The notes: generated from the sequence alone by a model not told the origin. Shown: positions 43,628 to 52,897, numbered from the stretch's first letter. The stretch is 64,000 nt of DNA from Mycoplasmatota bacterium (GCA_027859085.1 JAQIBJ010000077.1:1-64000), one strand, 5' to 3'. Numbers and translations: made by a program.

Positions 43628-43838
43628 AAAATCGTCCCTCTATATATATAAAGGACGATTAAATCGCGGTACCACCTTAATTCTAGTTACCTAGCACTCA
43701 AACCCTTAACGCGAGTCACGTGTGTGATTAACACCTCTCAGAAGGAGCTTCGCAATTAATCTTTGTTTAGTTTTCACCAACACTAAACTCTCTTCTTTTC
43801 AAAGACTAATGTACTACTTATCTTCGTCATAGATTTCA
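43628..43838 (-). promoter_or_regulatory. T-box riboswitch of alaS (Ala specifier GCU)
   Basis: On the minus strand the leader has Stem I pieces (AGAGAG, GTTGGTG), the specifier GCT at 43748-43746 after GAA, and the T-box AAGGTGGTACCGCG at 43678-43665. The terminator AATCGTCC/GGACGATT (43630-43637, 43653-43660) and T-run follow. Uncharged tRNA-Ala pairs with the specifier and T-box, favours the antiterminator and turns on alaS. Confidence 0.93.
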
Positions 43839-43843
43839 AAATT

Positions 43844-43872
43844 ATTATACAATATTTACTATTGATTTGCAA
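43844..43872 (-). promoter_or_regulatory. Promoter of the alaS T-box leader
   Basis: On the minus strand TTGCAA (43872-43867) and TATAAT (43849-43844) are separated by 17 bases. It lies at the recD2 3' end. Confidence 0.65.
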
Positions 43873-43875
43873 ATA

Positions 43876-46113
43876 TTATTCGTCATCATCAAGAAAATCT
43901 TCTATTTTAATTTGATTATCATTTTTTGGTTGACTTTCTTTCAATAAAAAGTTTTGTAAATGTGTATTTCTTTTTCTATCTTTACCTAAAACGCCTCTTC
44001 TAAATGCTTCAAGATTACCTACCATGACCAACATTTCTTTTGCTCTTGTAATGGCCGTATATAATAGTTTCTTTCTTAACATTATCGTATAGGACATCGT
44101 CAAAGGCAAAATAACCACTTTGTATTCAGACCCTTGAGATTTGTGTATTGAAGTGGCATACGCCAATGTTAATTGATCAAGTTCTTTTCTATTGTATCTG
44201 ACAACGTTCCCAGAAAAATCTATTAATAGTTCTTTCTCATCATCTACTCCAACCACAACACCTTGATCACCATTCATGACATTCTTATCAGGTTGATTAA
44301 CCAACTGCATCACTTTATCTTGGTAATAGAATTTTTTATTTCCAAATGTAATGGATTGATCTTTAGATTCTCCGTTAAAAGTCTCTTGAATTAAATCATT
44401 CATACGATTGATTCCATTCATGCCTTTATACATCGGAATTAATACTTGAATATCTTCAATAAGACCATATCCCTTTAATATTAATCTTTCGATGAGTTTT
44501 AGCACATTAGAACTGATATATGTATCTTTTGCGTGAACAAAAACTCTATCGTCCTTATTCTCTAAAATATCTTCACTGATTTGCTTTTCTAGTACATCAT
44601 AAGCAAGTGAAATAATATGAGAGTCTTTAGCTTGACGATGAATAATATTTAATCTTTGAACCGGAAACATATCTGAAACAATTAAATCATTTAAAACATC
44701 GCCCGGCCCTACTGAAGGTAACTGATTGGCGTCTCCAACCAAAACAACAATGGTCCCTGGTTGAATTGCGCCTAATAGTTTTCTCATTAATAAACAATCA
44801 ATCATGGATGCTTCGTCTACTATCAATACTTTCGCTTCTAGTGGATGATGTTCGTCAAATTTAAAATGACCATCAAAATCATATCCAAGTAATTTATGAA
44901 TTGTTGTTGCTGGTAACAAAGTTGATTCAGTAAGTCTTTTGGCCGCTTTACCTGTTGGGGCAGCTAATCTTATATCAAATTCATCAACACTTTGATTTCT
45001 AGACATTTTATAAACATCAATGATACCTTTAATCACTGTGGTTTTACCAGTACCTGGTCCACCAGTAATAATACTCATATTATTAGATAGAGCAAGTTGA
45101 ATGGCTTTTCTTTGTGCTTTTGTATATACAATATTATTTATTTTTTCAAAAGCTTCAATATGCATTGGAATATCATGAAAATCATTTAATTCATTATTTA
45201 AAGCTAACATTTTTTTTGCAATAAAATTTTCTGCATAATATAAGTAATTTAATGAAATCTTATCTTGCTCTTCAATGATCTTTCCTCTTTCAAGAAGATA
45301 TTCTAATTGTGTGAGCACTTTATTATCTTCAACTTCTTCTGATTGTTGGTTGTTAAGAAACCTTAGCGTAAAGCGAATCAAGTCATCTTTAAGTAAATAT
45401 GTATCCCCATATTTATTCATGTACTCGCTTAACAAATAATATATAACTGCTGATATCCTTATATCAGAGTCATGTGAAAATCCTATTTTTAATCCAATCT
45501 CATCAGCCCTCTTGAAACCGATACCTTCAACTTCTTCCATAAGTATATATGGGTTTTCTTTTATAATTTGTTTAGTTTCAATGCCATATTGTGAATATAT
45601 TTTCATTGCCATGTTGGGTGAGATAGAAAAACCATATAGCCAAACAAGGGTGTTTTCCATTTCTCTATTTTTAATAATGCCTTCGTGGATGACTTCCTTA
45701 AGTTTTTTATTTAATTTAGGCACAGTATCTAAGATTTTTTTATCTTCAGCAATTTCATCTAGACAGTTAAGTCCTATTGAATCCACAATTCTCTCTGCAG
45801 TTTTAACACCAACCCCTGGAAAGATATCGCTTGATAAATAATCAATAATTCCATCATAGGTATGGTCAATAATGCGTTCAAACGTTTTGGCATTAAACTG
45901 CAAACCATATTTATCGTGGTGAATAATCTCACCATTAAATTTATAATTTGAATGACTGTCTAACTTTGGAAAAAACCCACAAACTATAATTGTGGGTTCA
46001 TAACGAATTAATTCAGGATCATTAGTGTCAGTAATTTCAACTTTAATGACTGAATAAGAATTGTCTTCACTATAAAATAAATATCTTTTTATAGTACCTT
46101 CAACATATGTCAT
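43876..46113 (-). CDS. recD2: RecD2-type ATP-dependent DNA helicase
   Basis: A 745-residue superfamily 1B helicase. N-terminal OB and helix-hairpin-helix regions (about 1-200) precede motif I GGPGTGKTTVIKG, motif II VDEASMID and motif III GDANQLPSVGPG; motif VI is near YTAITRAKEM. It works without RecBC in replication-fork repair. The ATG is two bases after the pepP stop. Place before alaS is as in Bacillus. Confidence 0.95.
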   Translation of the reverse strand: MTYVEGTIKRYLFYSEDNSYSVIKVEITDTNDPELIRYEPTIIVCGFFPKLDSHSNYKFNGEIIHHDKYGLQFNAKTFERIIDHTYDGIIDYLSSDIFPGVGVKTAERIVDSIGLNCLDEIAEDKKILDTVPKLNKKLKEVIHEGIIKNREMENTLVWLYGFSISPNMAMKIYSQYGIETKQIIKENPYILMEEVEGIGFKRADEIGLKIGFSHDSDIRISAVIYYLLSEYMNKYGDTYLLKDDLIRFTLRFLNNQQSEEVEDNKVLTQLEYLLERGKIIEEQDKISLNYLYYAENFIAKKMLALNNELNDFHDIPMHIEAFEKINNIVYTKAQRKAIQLALSNNMSIITGGPGTGKTTVIKGIIDVYKMSRNQSVDEFDIRLAAPTGKAAKRLTESTLLPATTIHKLLGYDFDGHFKFDEHHPLEAKVLIVDEASMIDCLLMRKLLGAIQPGTIVVLVGDANQLPSVGPGDVLNDLIVSDMFPVQRLNIIHRQAKDSHIISLAYDVLEKQISEDILENKDDRVFVHAKDTYISSNVLKLIERLILKGYGLIEDIQVLIPMYKGMNGINRMNDLIQETFNGESKDQSITFGNKKFYYQDKVMQLVNQPDKNVMNGDQGVVVGVDDEKELLIDFSGNVVRYNRKELDQLTLAYATSIHKSQGSEYKVVILPLTMSYTIMLRKKLLYTAITRAKEMLVMVGNLEAFRRGVLGKDRKRNTHLQNFLLKESQPKNDNQIKIEDFLDDDE

Positions 46114-46114
46114 A

Positions 46115-47389
46115 TTATTCCTTCTTGTTAAAATATCCTTCTATATCTTTAATGTCTTTGATAATATCTTTACTAAGGTTTTCATAACCATCTTTTGTAA
46201 CTAAAATATCGTCTTCAATACGAATACCTATTTTTTCTTCTTCAATATAGATACCTGGTTCAACTGTTAAAACAACACCTGGTTCAAGTTTCTTTGTATA
46301 TGTCCCAACATCATGAACATCTAATCCCATATAATGACTAACATTATGATAATAATACTTCAAAATCTCAGATTTTTCTTTAATATACCCTAACTTCATC
46401 ATACCATCTGCTAAAGCATCTTTTGCAAATTCATTAAGTTCTCTTACATAAATACCCGGTTTAATCTTTTTAATGGTCTTTTTATTTACATCTAAAACCA
46501 AATTATATAAATTAGCTTGTTTTTCAGTAAACCGTCCATTAATAGGGAAAGTACGGCTGATATCTGCAGCATATTCATTATGGAAAGCACCTAAGTCTAA
46601 CAATACCATAGTATTATCTTGAATCTTTTGGTCATTTTCAACATAATGTAATACCGTTGCATTTTTTCCGCCAGCAACAATCGTATCAAAAGAATTACCC
46701 GTTGAACCTGATAACTTAATGTTATATTCAAATGTGGCTTCAAATTCTCTTTCATTGATACCTGGTTTAGCATAATCAAAAATTGAATGAATACCATGTT
46801 TAGTATGTTCAACTGCAGTTCTAATTTCCTTGACTTCTTCTTCAGATTTTACTCTTCTCATATCAAAAATCATTTCATTAATATTTTTGATTCTAAGTTC
46901 AGGATAATTATTAATAATTTTTTTAAATGTTAAAAAACTAATTGGTTTTTGCATATTTCCAGCTCTATACATATCTAAATAGATGTTTTCAGGAACATGC
47001 TCAAGAATTAGATGTCTAGAATCTAACAATAGTTTTTTACCAATAAAATCATCAAATTCATGAAGATAGAAAATTCTTTGTTCATCGATGCCAGATACTT
47101 CACTTACTTCTTCTTTGGTCATTCGTCTCCCAAGCCATTTTGTCGCAAAATCACTTGGTTCTTCAATAAAGATAAAGTCTAAATTCACTTTTTTATTTTT
47201 TGCTAATATTAAAATAAAATTTTCTCTTTTTAATCCTGTTAAATAATAAAAACTTCTTTCTGGAAAATATTTATACATTTGATCAAGTGACTTATGCTTA
47301 GACTGCCCAGCGGCTAATAAAGCAAAACTTTGATCATCCAATTTTTCACATAATGTTTTTCTTCTTTTAATAAATTCATTTTTATTCAT
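46115..47389 (-). CDS. pepP: Xaa-Pro aminopeptidase (M24B)
   Basis: A 424-residue dinuclear metallopeptidase that removes the N-terminal residue before proline. An N-terminal creatinase-like domain (about 1-155) comes before the pita-bread domain with LLDLGAFHNEYAADISRTFP, HNVSHYMGLDVHDVG, VEPGIYIEEE and IRIEDDIL supplying all five metal ligands. It is cytoplasmic. ATG follows GAGGTGAT. With PepF across the spx gene it completes peptide breakdown. Confidence 0.94.
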   Translation of the reverse strand: MNKNEFIKRRKTLCEKLDDQSFALLAAGQSKHKSLDQMYKYFPERSFYYLTGLKRENFILILAKNKKVNLDFIFIEEPSDFATKWLGRRMTKEEVSEVSGIDEQRIFYLHEFDDFIGKKLLLDSRHLILEHVPENIYLDMYRAGNMQKPISFLTFKKIINNYPELRIKNINEMIFDMRRVKSEEEVKEIRTAVEHTKHGIHSIFDYAKPGINEREFEATFEYNIKLSGSTGNSFDTIVAGGKNATVLHYVENDQKIQDNTMVLLDLGAFHNEYAADISRTFPINGRFTEKQANLYNLVLDVNKKTIKKIKPGIYVRELNEFAKDALADGMMKLGYIKEKSEILKYYYHNVSHYMGLDVHDVGTYTKKLEPGVVLTVEPGIYIEEEKIGIRIEDDILVTKDGYENLSKDIIKDIKDIEGYFNKKE

Positions 47390-47447
47390 TGTCTAATCAC
47401 CTCAAAATTTATTATAACATGAAAAATGAAAAATAAACATTCAAATA

Positions 47448-48077
47448 CTAATCCTTATCTTCAAAAAATGATCCTTTTTTCTTCTTCAATGTGTTTAGAT
47501 ATATTACCCATATACCTAGGATAATAAAGTATGCAACCATCATCCAAATAACATTTAATGGATTTTCTTGTAAACTAAATATAGACCCTAAGAAAACCAT
47601 AAATATAATAATGATTAGTCTTGAAATACCCGTTAACAATAAATATTTTTTTAAACTTACTTTTGCAAGTGATAATCCATAGTTTAATACAGATGATGGT
47701 AAAAACGGGTTAGATAATAGCGCTAAAACAAACCATTTACTTTTTCCTTCTACTGCGTTTAAAAATGTATGACCATATTTATATTTTTTAACTTTTCTTA
47801 CGAAATAATCAGCAAAAGTAATTCTTATCAAGAAATAGATTAAAAGCATTCCTAAAAATGAGCCAATTGTTGAAAGAAGAATTGTAAGTATCGCACCTTC
47901 AATAACTCCGGTGGCTGCGCCAAGAACACTTAGATTAAAAGATATAATAATGGCTAAGGGTAAGGTTGGGAAAATCGCCTCGATAAATGGTAAAAACATA
48001 CCAATTAAAGGCGCTAACCAGAAATGATTTTGAATTAAAACCCTTAAGTTCTCTAACCATTGATAAAAAAAGTCCAT
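47448..48077 (-). CDS. TVP38/TMEM64-type membrane protein (VTT domain)
   Basis: A 209-residue membrane protein with five to six helices. FLPFIEAIFPTLPLAIIISF at about 30-50 and the SNPFLPSSVLNYGLSLAKVS motif at about 120-140 match the VTT/SNARE-associated family, the same clan as DedA. Lipid scrambling or transport is likely but unproven. ATG follows AAAGGTG. It lies between gap and pepP. Confidence 0.82.
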   Translation of the reverse strand: MDFFYQWLENLRVLIQNHFWLAPLIGMFLPFIEAIFPTLPLAIIISFNLSVLGAATGVIEGAILTILLSTIGSFLGMLLIYFLIRITFADYFVRKVKKYKYGHTFLNAVEGKSKWFVLALLSNPFLPSSVLNYGLSLAKVSLKKYLLLTGISRLIIIIFMVFLGSIFSLQENPLNVIWMMVAYFIILGIWVIYLNTLKKKKGSFFEDKD

Positions 48078-48100
48078 TAAATCACCTTTTTGTTAATAAA

Positions 48101-48125
48101 AAAGCATCCGCAGATGCTTTTTTTA
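48101..48125 (-). terminator. Terminator of gap
   Basis: AAAGCATC (48101-48108) and GATGCTTT (48113-48120) form a stem with a CGCA loop. On the minus strand it is followed by A/T-rich sequence containing TTTTTTATT. Confidence 0.75.
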
Positions 48126-48132
48126 AGTTAAA

Positions 48133-49134
48133 TTATTGTGCTAGTTTTTTTAATACTTTTATCATTTGAGATGTAAATGAATATTCATTATCATACCAAG
48201 TGATAACTTTTACTAATTGTTTTCCATCTACTTCTATAATTTTAGTTGATAATGAATCAAACAATGTTCCGTATGAGATACCAATAACATCTGAAGAAAC
48301 AATTGGGTCTTCAGTATATCCTACTGTATCAGATTGAGCATTTTTCACAGCTTCATTAACTTCTTCAACTGTTACATTTTTACTTAATTCAACAACTAAG
48401 TCTACAACTGAACCAGTAATAACCGGTACACGTAAAGCCATTCCATCTAATTTTCCATTTAATTCAGGTAATACTTTTCCAACTGCAATTGCAGCACCTG
48501 TAGATGTTGGTACAATATTTGCAGCAGCAGCTCTACCTCTTCTTGCGTTAATACCTTTTTTATGAGGTATATCTAAAGTCGCTTGATCATTTGTATAAGC
48601 ATGAACTGTTGTCATAAATCCTTTTTCAATACCAAAACTATCGTTTAAAATTTTAGCAATTGGTGCTAAACAGTTTGTTGTACATGAAGCAGCTGAAACA
48701 ATAGTTTCATCTCCTATTAGAACATCATCGTTTACACCGAAAACAATCATCGGTACATTTCCTTTTGCTGGTGCAGAAATTAATACTTTTTTAGCACCTG
48801 CTTTAATGTGTTTTTTTGACCCTTCTTCAGAAGCAAAAAATCCTGTACATTCTAATACAACATCAACATCATTTTCTTTCCATGGTAATTGTTCAGGATC
48901 ACGTTGAGATAAAATTGTGATTCTTTTTCCATCAACAATTAATTCATTACCTTCAAATGAAACTTCTTTGTCATATCTACCTTGTGAACTATCGTATTTC
49001 AATAGGTACGCTAATTGTTCTGCATCTGTTAAATCATTAATTGCAACGATATCAAAATCTTTGTTGCCAAACATAATTCTGAAAGCTAATCTTCCGATTC
49101 TCCCAAAACCATTAATTGCTACTTTTACTGACAT
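48133..49134 (-). CDS. gap: Glyceraldehyde-3-phosphate dehydrogenase, type I
   Basis: A 333-residue glycolytic enzyme. VAINGFGRIGRLAFRI binds NAD, ASCTTNCLAPIAK holds the catalytic cysteine and HAYTNDQ the catalytic histidine region. Asp in AINDLTD suggests NAD rather than NADP use. ATG follows a perfect AGGAGG. A consensus-like promoter and a cre-like site lie upstream, so carbon-source control is likely. Confidence 0.97.
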   Translation of the reverse strand: MSVKVAINGFGRIGRLAFRIMFGNKDFDIVAINDLTDAEQLAYLLKYDSSQGRYDKEVSFEGNELIVDGKRITILSQRDPEQLPWKENDVDVVLECTGFFASEEGSKKHIKAGAKKVLISAPAKGNVPMIVFGVNDDVLIGDETIVSAASCTTNCLAPIAKILNDSFGIEKGFMTTVHAYTNDQATLDIPHKKGINARRGRAAAANIVPTSTGAAIAVGKVLPELNGKLDGMALRVPVITGSVVDLVVELSKNVTVEEVNEAVKNAQSDTVGYTEDPIVSSDVIGISYGTLFDSLSTKIIEVDGKQLVKVITWYDNEYSFTSQMIKVLKKLAQ

Positions 49135-49166
49135 AATATGTCCTCCTTAAATTAAATTACACTTCT

Positions 49167-49195
49167 ATTCTACCGTATATATACCCTTTTTTCAA
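49167..49195 (-). promoter_or_regulatory. Promoter of gap
   Basis: On the minus strand TTGAAA (49195-49190) and TAGAAT (49172-49167) are 17 bases apart, close to the consensus. Confidence 0.7.
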
Positions 49196-49210
49196 TTAAG
49201 TTGGCTATAG

Positions 49211-49224
49211 TAAAAACGTTTTCA
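49211..49224 (-). promoter_or_regulatory. cre-like site upstream of gap
   Basis: TGAAAACGTTTTTA (minus strand) matches the CcpA site TGWAANCGNTNWCA at 13 of 14 positions. It lies 15 bases upstream of the -35 box, centred near -58, the location used by activating cre sites such as that of ackA. CcpA itself is not in this window; the Crh-like protein at 54170 could be its partner. Confidence 0.6.
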
Positions 49225-49255
49225 TTGATTTTTTTGATAAATAATGATTAAAATA

Positions 49256-49280
49256 AAAGAAAAAGACCAAATTGGTCTTT
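49256..49280 (-). terminator. Terminator of spx
   Basis: AAAGACC (49262-49268) pairs with GGTCTTT (49274-49280). On the minus strand it runs into TTCTTTTATTT, directly after the spx stop. Confidence 0.7.
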
Positions 49281-49291
49281 ATCAATCTAAA

Positions 49292-49738
49292 TTATTGCTC
49301 ACTTCTTTGTCTCGCCATAGCTTGTTCAACACATTCTTTGTATTCACAATCTCCGCACTCGTCAGTGCACAGGGAAAAATTTCTTAACTCCGCTGGTATG
49401 AATGCTCTTATCTCATCTTTATTATATCCGGTTTGCATAATTTGGTCATTGATGATGATAGGCCTCTTTAGAATGGTTGGATTATCAATAATGAAATTTG
49501 CCAATTCAGAAAATTTCATACTATCTGGTTCAATTTCGCTTTCTTTAAAAACCTTTGAACGTGTAGAGATAATATCTTCAAATCCATTTTCTGAGTATCT
49601 TAACATATTAATAATATCATTTCTAGTCAGTTTAATACCAATAATATTTTTTTCTCTGTAAGGAATTTTATTAGTATCTAACCACTTCTTAGCTTTTCGG
49701 CACGATGAACAACTTGAACTTGTATATAAAGTTATCAT
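49292..49738 (-). CDS. spx: Spx-family redox regulator with cysteine-rich tail
   Basis: A 148-residue ArsC-fold protein. It begins MITLYTSSSCSSCRKAKKWL, where C10 and C13 form the CxxC redox switch of Spx, and has RPIIINDQIMQTGYN in the C-terminal half. Spx binds the RNA polymerase alpha subunit and redirects transcription in disulfide stress. The family is usually about 131 residues; this one has an extra tail with C124, C128, C131 and C136 that could bind metal or react with thiols. It is divergent from pepF; trxB in this window is a typical target. Confidence 0.88.
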   Translation of the reverse strand: MITLYTSSSCSSCRKAKKWLDTNKIPYREKNIIGIKLTRNDIINMLRYSENGFEDIISTRSKVFKESEIEPDSMKFSELANFIIDNPTILKRPIIINDQIMQTGYNKDEIRAFIPAELRNFSLCTDECGDCEYKECVEQAMARQRSEQ

Positions 49739-49792
49739 ATAAACACCTCACTTCCATAATATTATATCATATATACCATTATTTAAAAGGTT

Positions 49793-49807
49793 TATTTTCC
49801 GAAAATA
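49793..49807. promoter_or_regulatory. Palindrome overlapping the pepF -35 region
   Basis: TATTTTC-C-GAAAATA is a perfect 7-1-7 palindrome. The expected -35 of pepF lies at 49798-49803, inside it, so a repressor bound here would block the promoter. Confidence 0.45.
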
Positions 49808-49817
49808 CCCTTCTCTA

Positions 49818-49826
49818 TGTTATAAT
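49818..49826 (+). promoter_or_regulatory. Extended -10 promoter of pepF
   Basis: TGTTATAAT is an extended -10 element with a weak -35. The start codon ATG lies at 49859. Confidence 0.6.
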
Positions 49827-49858
49827 ATGTTTAATAGAAAATAAGGAGGAACGATTAT

Positions 49859-51622
49859 ATGAAATGGGATTTAACCTATCTATTTAAAGACCTAAATGAG
49901 TTTGATAATGCTTATAAAAAAACAATGGAAATTATTGATATGTTAGCAACTTATAAAGGTAAATTAGGTGATGAAGAAAAATTCAAAGAATACTTTACTT
50001 TACAAAAAGAAATTGAGAGCACCGGACTTAAAACTTACCAATATGCTTCTTTATTAAGTGACCTAAACAAAAAAGAGTCTGAAAACGCTGCTCGTTTGCA
50101 AAAAGTTCAATTAGCCTTTGCTAAATTGCAACAAGCGGTCTCTTTCGAAGAACCAGAACTTATTTCACTCGGTAAAGAAAAAGTGATGTCATTCATCGAA
50201 AACAATAAATCACTTAATGAATATAAATTTGCAATGGAAAAATTATTTAGAAGACAAGAACATATTCTGGATGATCAATCTGAAGCCTTACTTGCAAATT
50301 ACTCACAATTATCATCTGCAGGAAGGAGCTTATACAGTTCTTTAACCGTTGCTGATATTGAAGGTACTGATGTAATGTTGGATAATGAAGAAATTATAAC
50401 AATCACCAATAGTAATTATCGTGCGTTTATTCAAAAGAGCGATACTGCCGAAGACCGTAAAAATATCTTTGAAGCTGTCTTTGACTATTACTCAGATCAT
50501 AAGAACACTTATGCAAATATCTATAAAACTGTATTAGATGCAGATTATGCACGTATGAAGACCAGAAAATATAAATCATCTCTAGAAAGCTATTTATTTA
50601 ACAACAATATTCCAACTGATGTTTATATGACTTTAACAAAAGTCGCTAGAGAAAACACAAAAGCTGTAAAAAAATATCTTAAACTAAGAAAAGAATATTT
50701 AGGTTTAGAAACACATCATACCTATGATCGTTTCCTAGAACTTGCAAAATCAGATAAAGAATATGAATATGAAGAAGCTCAAGAATTATTTTTTAAATCA
50801 ATTAAAGATTTCCCTAAAGATTTCCAAGACAAAGCGAAAGAAGTTTTAAGAGATGGATTTGTTGATGTATTAGAACAACCAGGAAAGAGAACTGGCGCTT
50901 ATTCTAGTTCAATGCCAAACCTACATCCATTTATTTTATTAAACTATGATAAAACATTATCAAATGTCTTCACAGTCGCTCACGAAGCAGGACATTCTAT
51001 GCATTCAATGTATGCAGCAGAAACACAACCAACAAGTTTACAAAACTATACAATTTTTGTTGCTGAAGTCGCTTCTACTTTCAATGAACATAATTTGTTA
51101 GACTACATTATGAAAGAATCTAAAGCTTCTAAGAACGAAAAAATTGCTTTACTACAACGTTCTATTGATGATATTATGGGAACATTCTATCGACAAACTT
51201 TATTTGCATTATATGAATTAGAAGCTCATAAATTAGTGGAAAACAATGAACCAATTACCGCTGATAAATTATCACAAATAATGATTGACCTATACAAAGA
51301 ATTTTATGACATAGACATCACTGAAGAAAATGTTAAAGAATTTGTTTGGGCTTACATCCCTCATTTATTCTACACACCTTTCTATGTGTATCAATATGCA
51401 ACAAGCTTTGCAGCCTCATTGAAAATATATGAAAATGTTAAGAACAAAAAAGAAAATGCATTTGAAAATTATTTGAATCTACTTAAATCAGGTGGATCTG
51501 ATTATCCAGTGAAACAAGTATTAAATGCAGGTGTTGATTTAACAAAAGAAGATTCTTTCAAAGCAGTCGTTAATAGACTTGAGGAATTAGTTGATGAATT
51601 AGAAGTTGTATTAAAATCTTAG
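49859..51622 (+). CDS. pepF: Oligoendopeptidase F (M3B)
   Basis: A 587-residue cytoplasmic zinc peptidase that cleaves short peptides. VAHEAGHSMHSMYAAE holds HExxH, with the third ligand Glu in TFNEHNLLDY. The N-terminal helical region (about 1-200) is of the M3 type. ATG follows AAGGAGG. Confidence 0.96.
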   Translation: MKWDLTYLFKDLNEFDNAYKKTMEIIDMLATYKGKLGDEEKFKEYFTLQKEIESTGLKTYQYASLLSDLNKKESENAARLQKVQLAFAKLQQAVSFEEPELISLGKEKVMSFIENNKSLNEYKFAMEKLFRRQEHILDDQSEALLANYSQLSSAGRSLYSSLTVADIEGTDVMLDNEEIITITNSNYRAFIQKSDTAEDRKNIFEAVFDYYSDHKNTYANIYKTVLDADYARMKTRKYKSSLESYLFNNNIPTDVYMTLTKVARENTKAVKKYLKLRKEYLGLETHHTYDRFLELAKSDKEYEYEEAQELFFKSIKDFPKDFQDKAKEVLRDGFVDVLEQPGKRTGAYSSSMPNLHPFILLNYDKTLSNVFTVAHEAGHSMHSMYAAETQPTSLQNYTIFVAEVASTFNEHNLLDYIMKESKASKNEKIALLQRSIDDIMGTFYRQTLFALYELEAHKLVENNEPITADKLSQIMIDLYKEFYDIDITEENVKEFVWAYIPHLFYTPFYVYQYATSFAASLKIYENVKNKKENAFENYLNLLKSGGSDYPVKQVLNAGVDLTKEDSFKAVVNRLEELVDELEVVLKS

Positions 51623-51628
51623 ATTTGC

Positions 51629-51634
51629 TATAAT
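51629..51634 (+). promoter_or_regulatory. -10 box of the trpS T-box leader
   Basis: TATAAT lies seven bases after the pepF stop codon; a weak TTGTAT -35 (51606-51611) is inside the pepF 3' end at 17-base spacing. Confidence 0.55.
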
Positions 51635-51639
51635 ATAAT

Positions 51640-51848
51640 AAATCGAAGATATGGCATAGTATTAATTCTCTTTATTCTTAGAGACAAGGTGGTTGCTGAA
51701 AACCTTGATAAAGAAATTATGAATGGACCATGGAGAGATGCTAATTACATCCGTAAGCTTTGCGTTAAAAGCAAGAGTGCTAGTTTATCTAGAACTAAGG
51801 TGGTACCACGATCATTCGTCCTTATTAATTTAAGGACGATTTTTTTTT
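51640..51848 (+). promoter_or_regulatory. T-box riboswitch of trpS (Trp specifier UGG)
   Basis: The leader has GGTTGCTGAAAACC of Stem I, the specifier TGG at 51724-51726 after GAA, and the T-box AAGGTGGTACCACG at 51797-51810. The terminator TCGTCCTTA/TAAGGACGA (51816-51824, 51831-51839) ends in nine T. Uncharged tRNA-Trp would allow read-through into trpS. Confidence 0.93.
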
Positions 51849-51866
51849 AGAAAGAGAGTGAATATA

Positions 51867-52862
51867 ATGAAAAAAATCGTATCCGGCATTAAGCCAACAG
51901 GTAGTTTAACATTGGGAAACTATTTAGGCGCAATCAAACAGTTTGTAAAATTACAAGAAGAAAGAAAAGAAGATGAATTTTATTTATTCATCGCTGATTT
52001 GCATGCAATTACCACAAGACAAACACCGCATGAATTAAGAAATAGAACTTTAGACATTGCTGCGATGTATATTGCCAGTGGATTGGATAAAGACAGAACG
52101 ACAATGTTTATTCAATCTGAGGTTTTACAACACGCTGAACTTGGTTACATCTTACAATCTAATGTCTACATGGGTGAATTAGAAAGAATGACTCAGTATA
52201 AGGATAAAGTAGCAAAAGGTGAAGAATCAATTGCCTCTTCTTTATTCACTTATCCAGCATTAATGGCAGCTGATATTTTGCTTTATGATGCTGATTATGT
52301 TCCAGTAGGCGATGATCAAAAACAACATTTAGAATTAACAAGAGATATTGCAAATCGTTTTAACCATTATTATAACGACTTTTTCACAGTTCCTGAACCA
52401 ATCATCCCTGAAGTTGGTGCAAGAATCATGGATTTACAAGATCCTTATAAAAAAATGTCAAAATCTTCAGATAACCCTAAAGGTTATATCACGATGTTTG
52501 ATGAGGAAAATATGATTAAAAAGAAAATCAGATCTGCTAAAACAGATTCTTTAGGTGTGATAAAATATGACCCTATTAATCAAACAGGTCTAGCAAATTT
52601 ATTAAACATCTATGCAAGTGCCACTGATACCAATGTTGAAGAAATTGTTCTAAAATATAAAGTTTCTAATTACAAAACTTTTAAAGAAGACTTAGGACAA
52701 GTCCTAGTTGACTTATTAATACCAATTCAAGAAAGATATCAAGACCTCATTAAGTCTGATTCGCTTCAAGAAATATTAAATCAAGGTAGAGATAGAGCAT
52801 CAGATTATGCATTCAAAAAAATGCGTAAATGTAAAAGAAAAGTTGGCCTTGGCCGTAAATAA
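51867..52862 (+). CDS. trpS: Tryptophanyl-tRNA synthetase
   Basis: A 331-residue class I synthetase. SGIKPTGSLTLGNYLGA contains the TxGN variant of HIGH and YKKMSKSSDN is the KMSKS loop. VPVGDDQKQHLELTRDIA is typical. It stands alone behind its T-box. ATG 51867 is chosen over the GTG three codons upstream because it gives the standard MKKIVSG start. The C-terminal end is basic. Confidence 0.96.
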   Translation: MKKIVSGIKPTGSLTLGNYLGAIKQFVKLQEERKEDEFYLFIADLHAITTRQTPHELRNRTLDIAAMYIASGLDKDRTTMFIQSEVLQHAELGYILQSNVYMGELERMTQYKDKVAKGEESIASSLFTYPALMAADILLYDADYVPVGDDQKQHLELTRDIANRFNHYYNDFFTVPEPIIPEVGARIMDLQDPYKKMSKSSDNPKGYITMFDEENMIKKKIRSAKTDSLGVIKYDPINQTGLANLLNIYASATDTNVEEIVLKYKVSNYKTFKEDLGQVLVDLLIPIQERYQDLIKSDSLQEILNQGRDRASDYAFKKMRKCKRKVGLGRK

Positions 52863-52865
52863 GAA

Positions 52866-52897
52866 ATAAGACTATCGAATTGATAGTCTTATATTTT
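52866..52897. terminator. Terminator between trpS and the MFS gene
   Basis: ATAAGACTATC (52866-52876) pairs with GATAGTCTTAT (52882-52892) around GAATT, then ATTTTT. It serves trpS and can also act on the MFS gene converging from the right. Confidence 0.75.

Noticed and set aside
46597-46812. 71-residue minus-strand ORF inside pepP
   Set aside because: Out-of-frame shadow within a conserved part of pepP; no family features.
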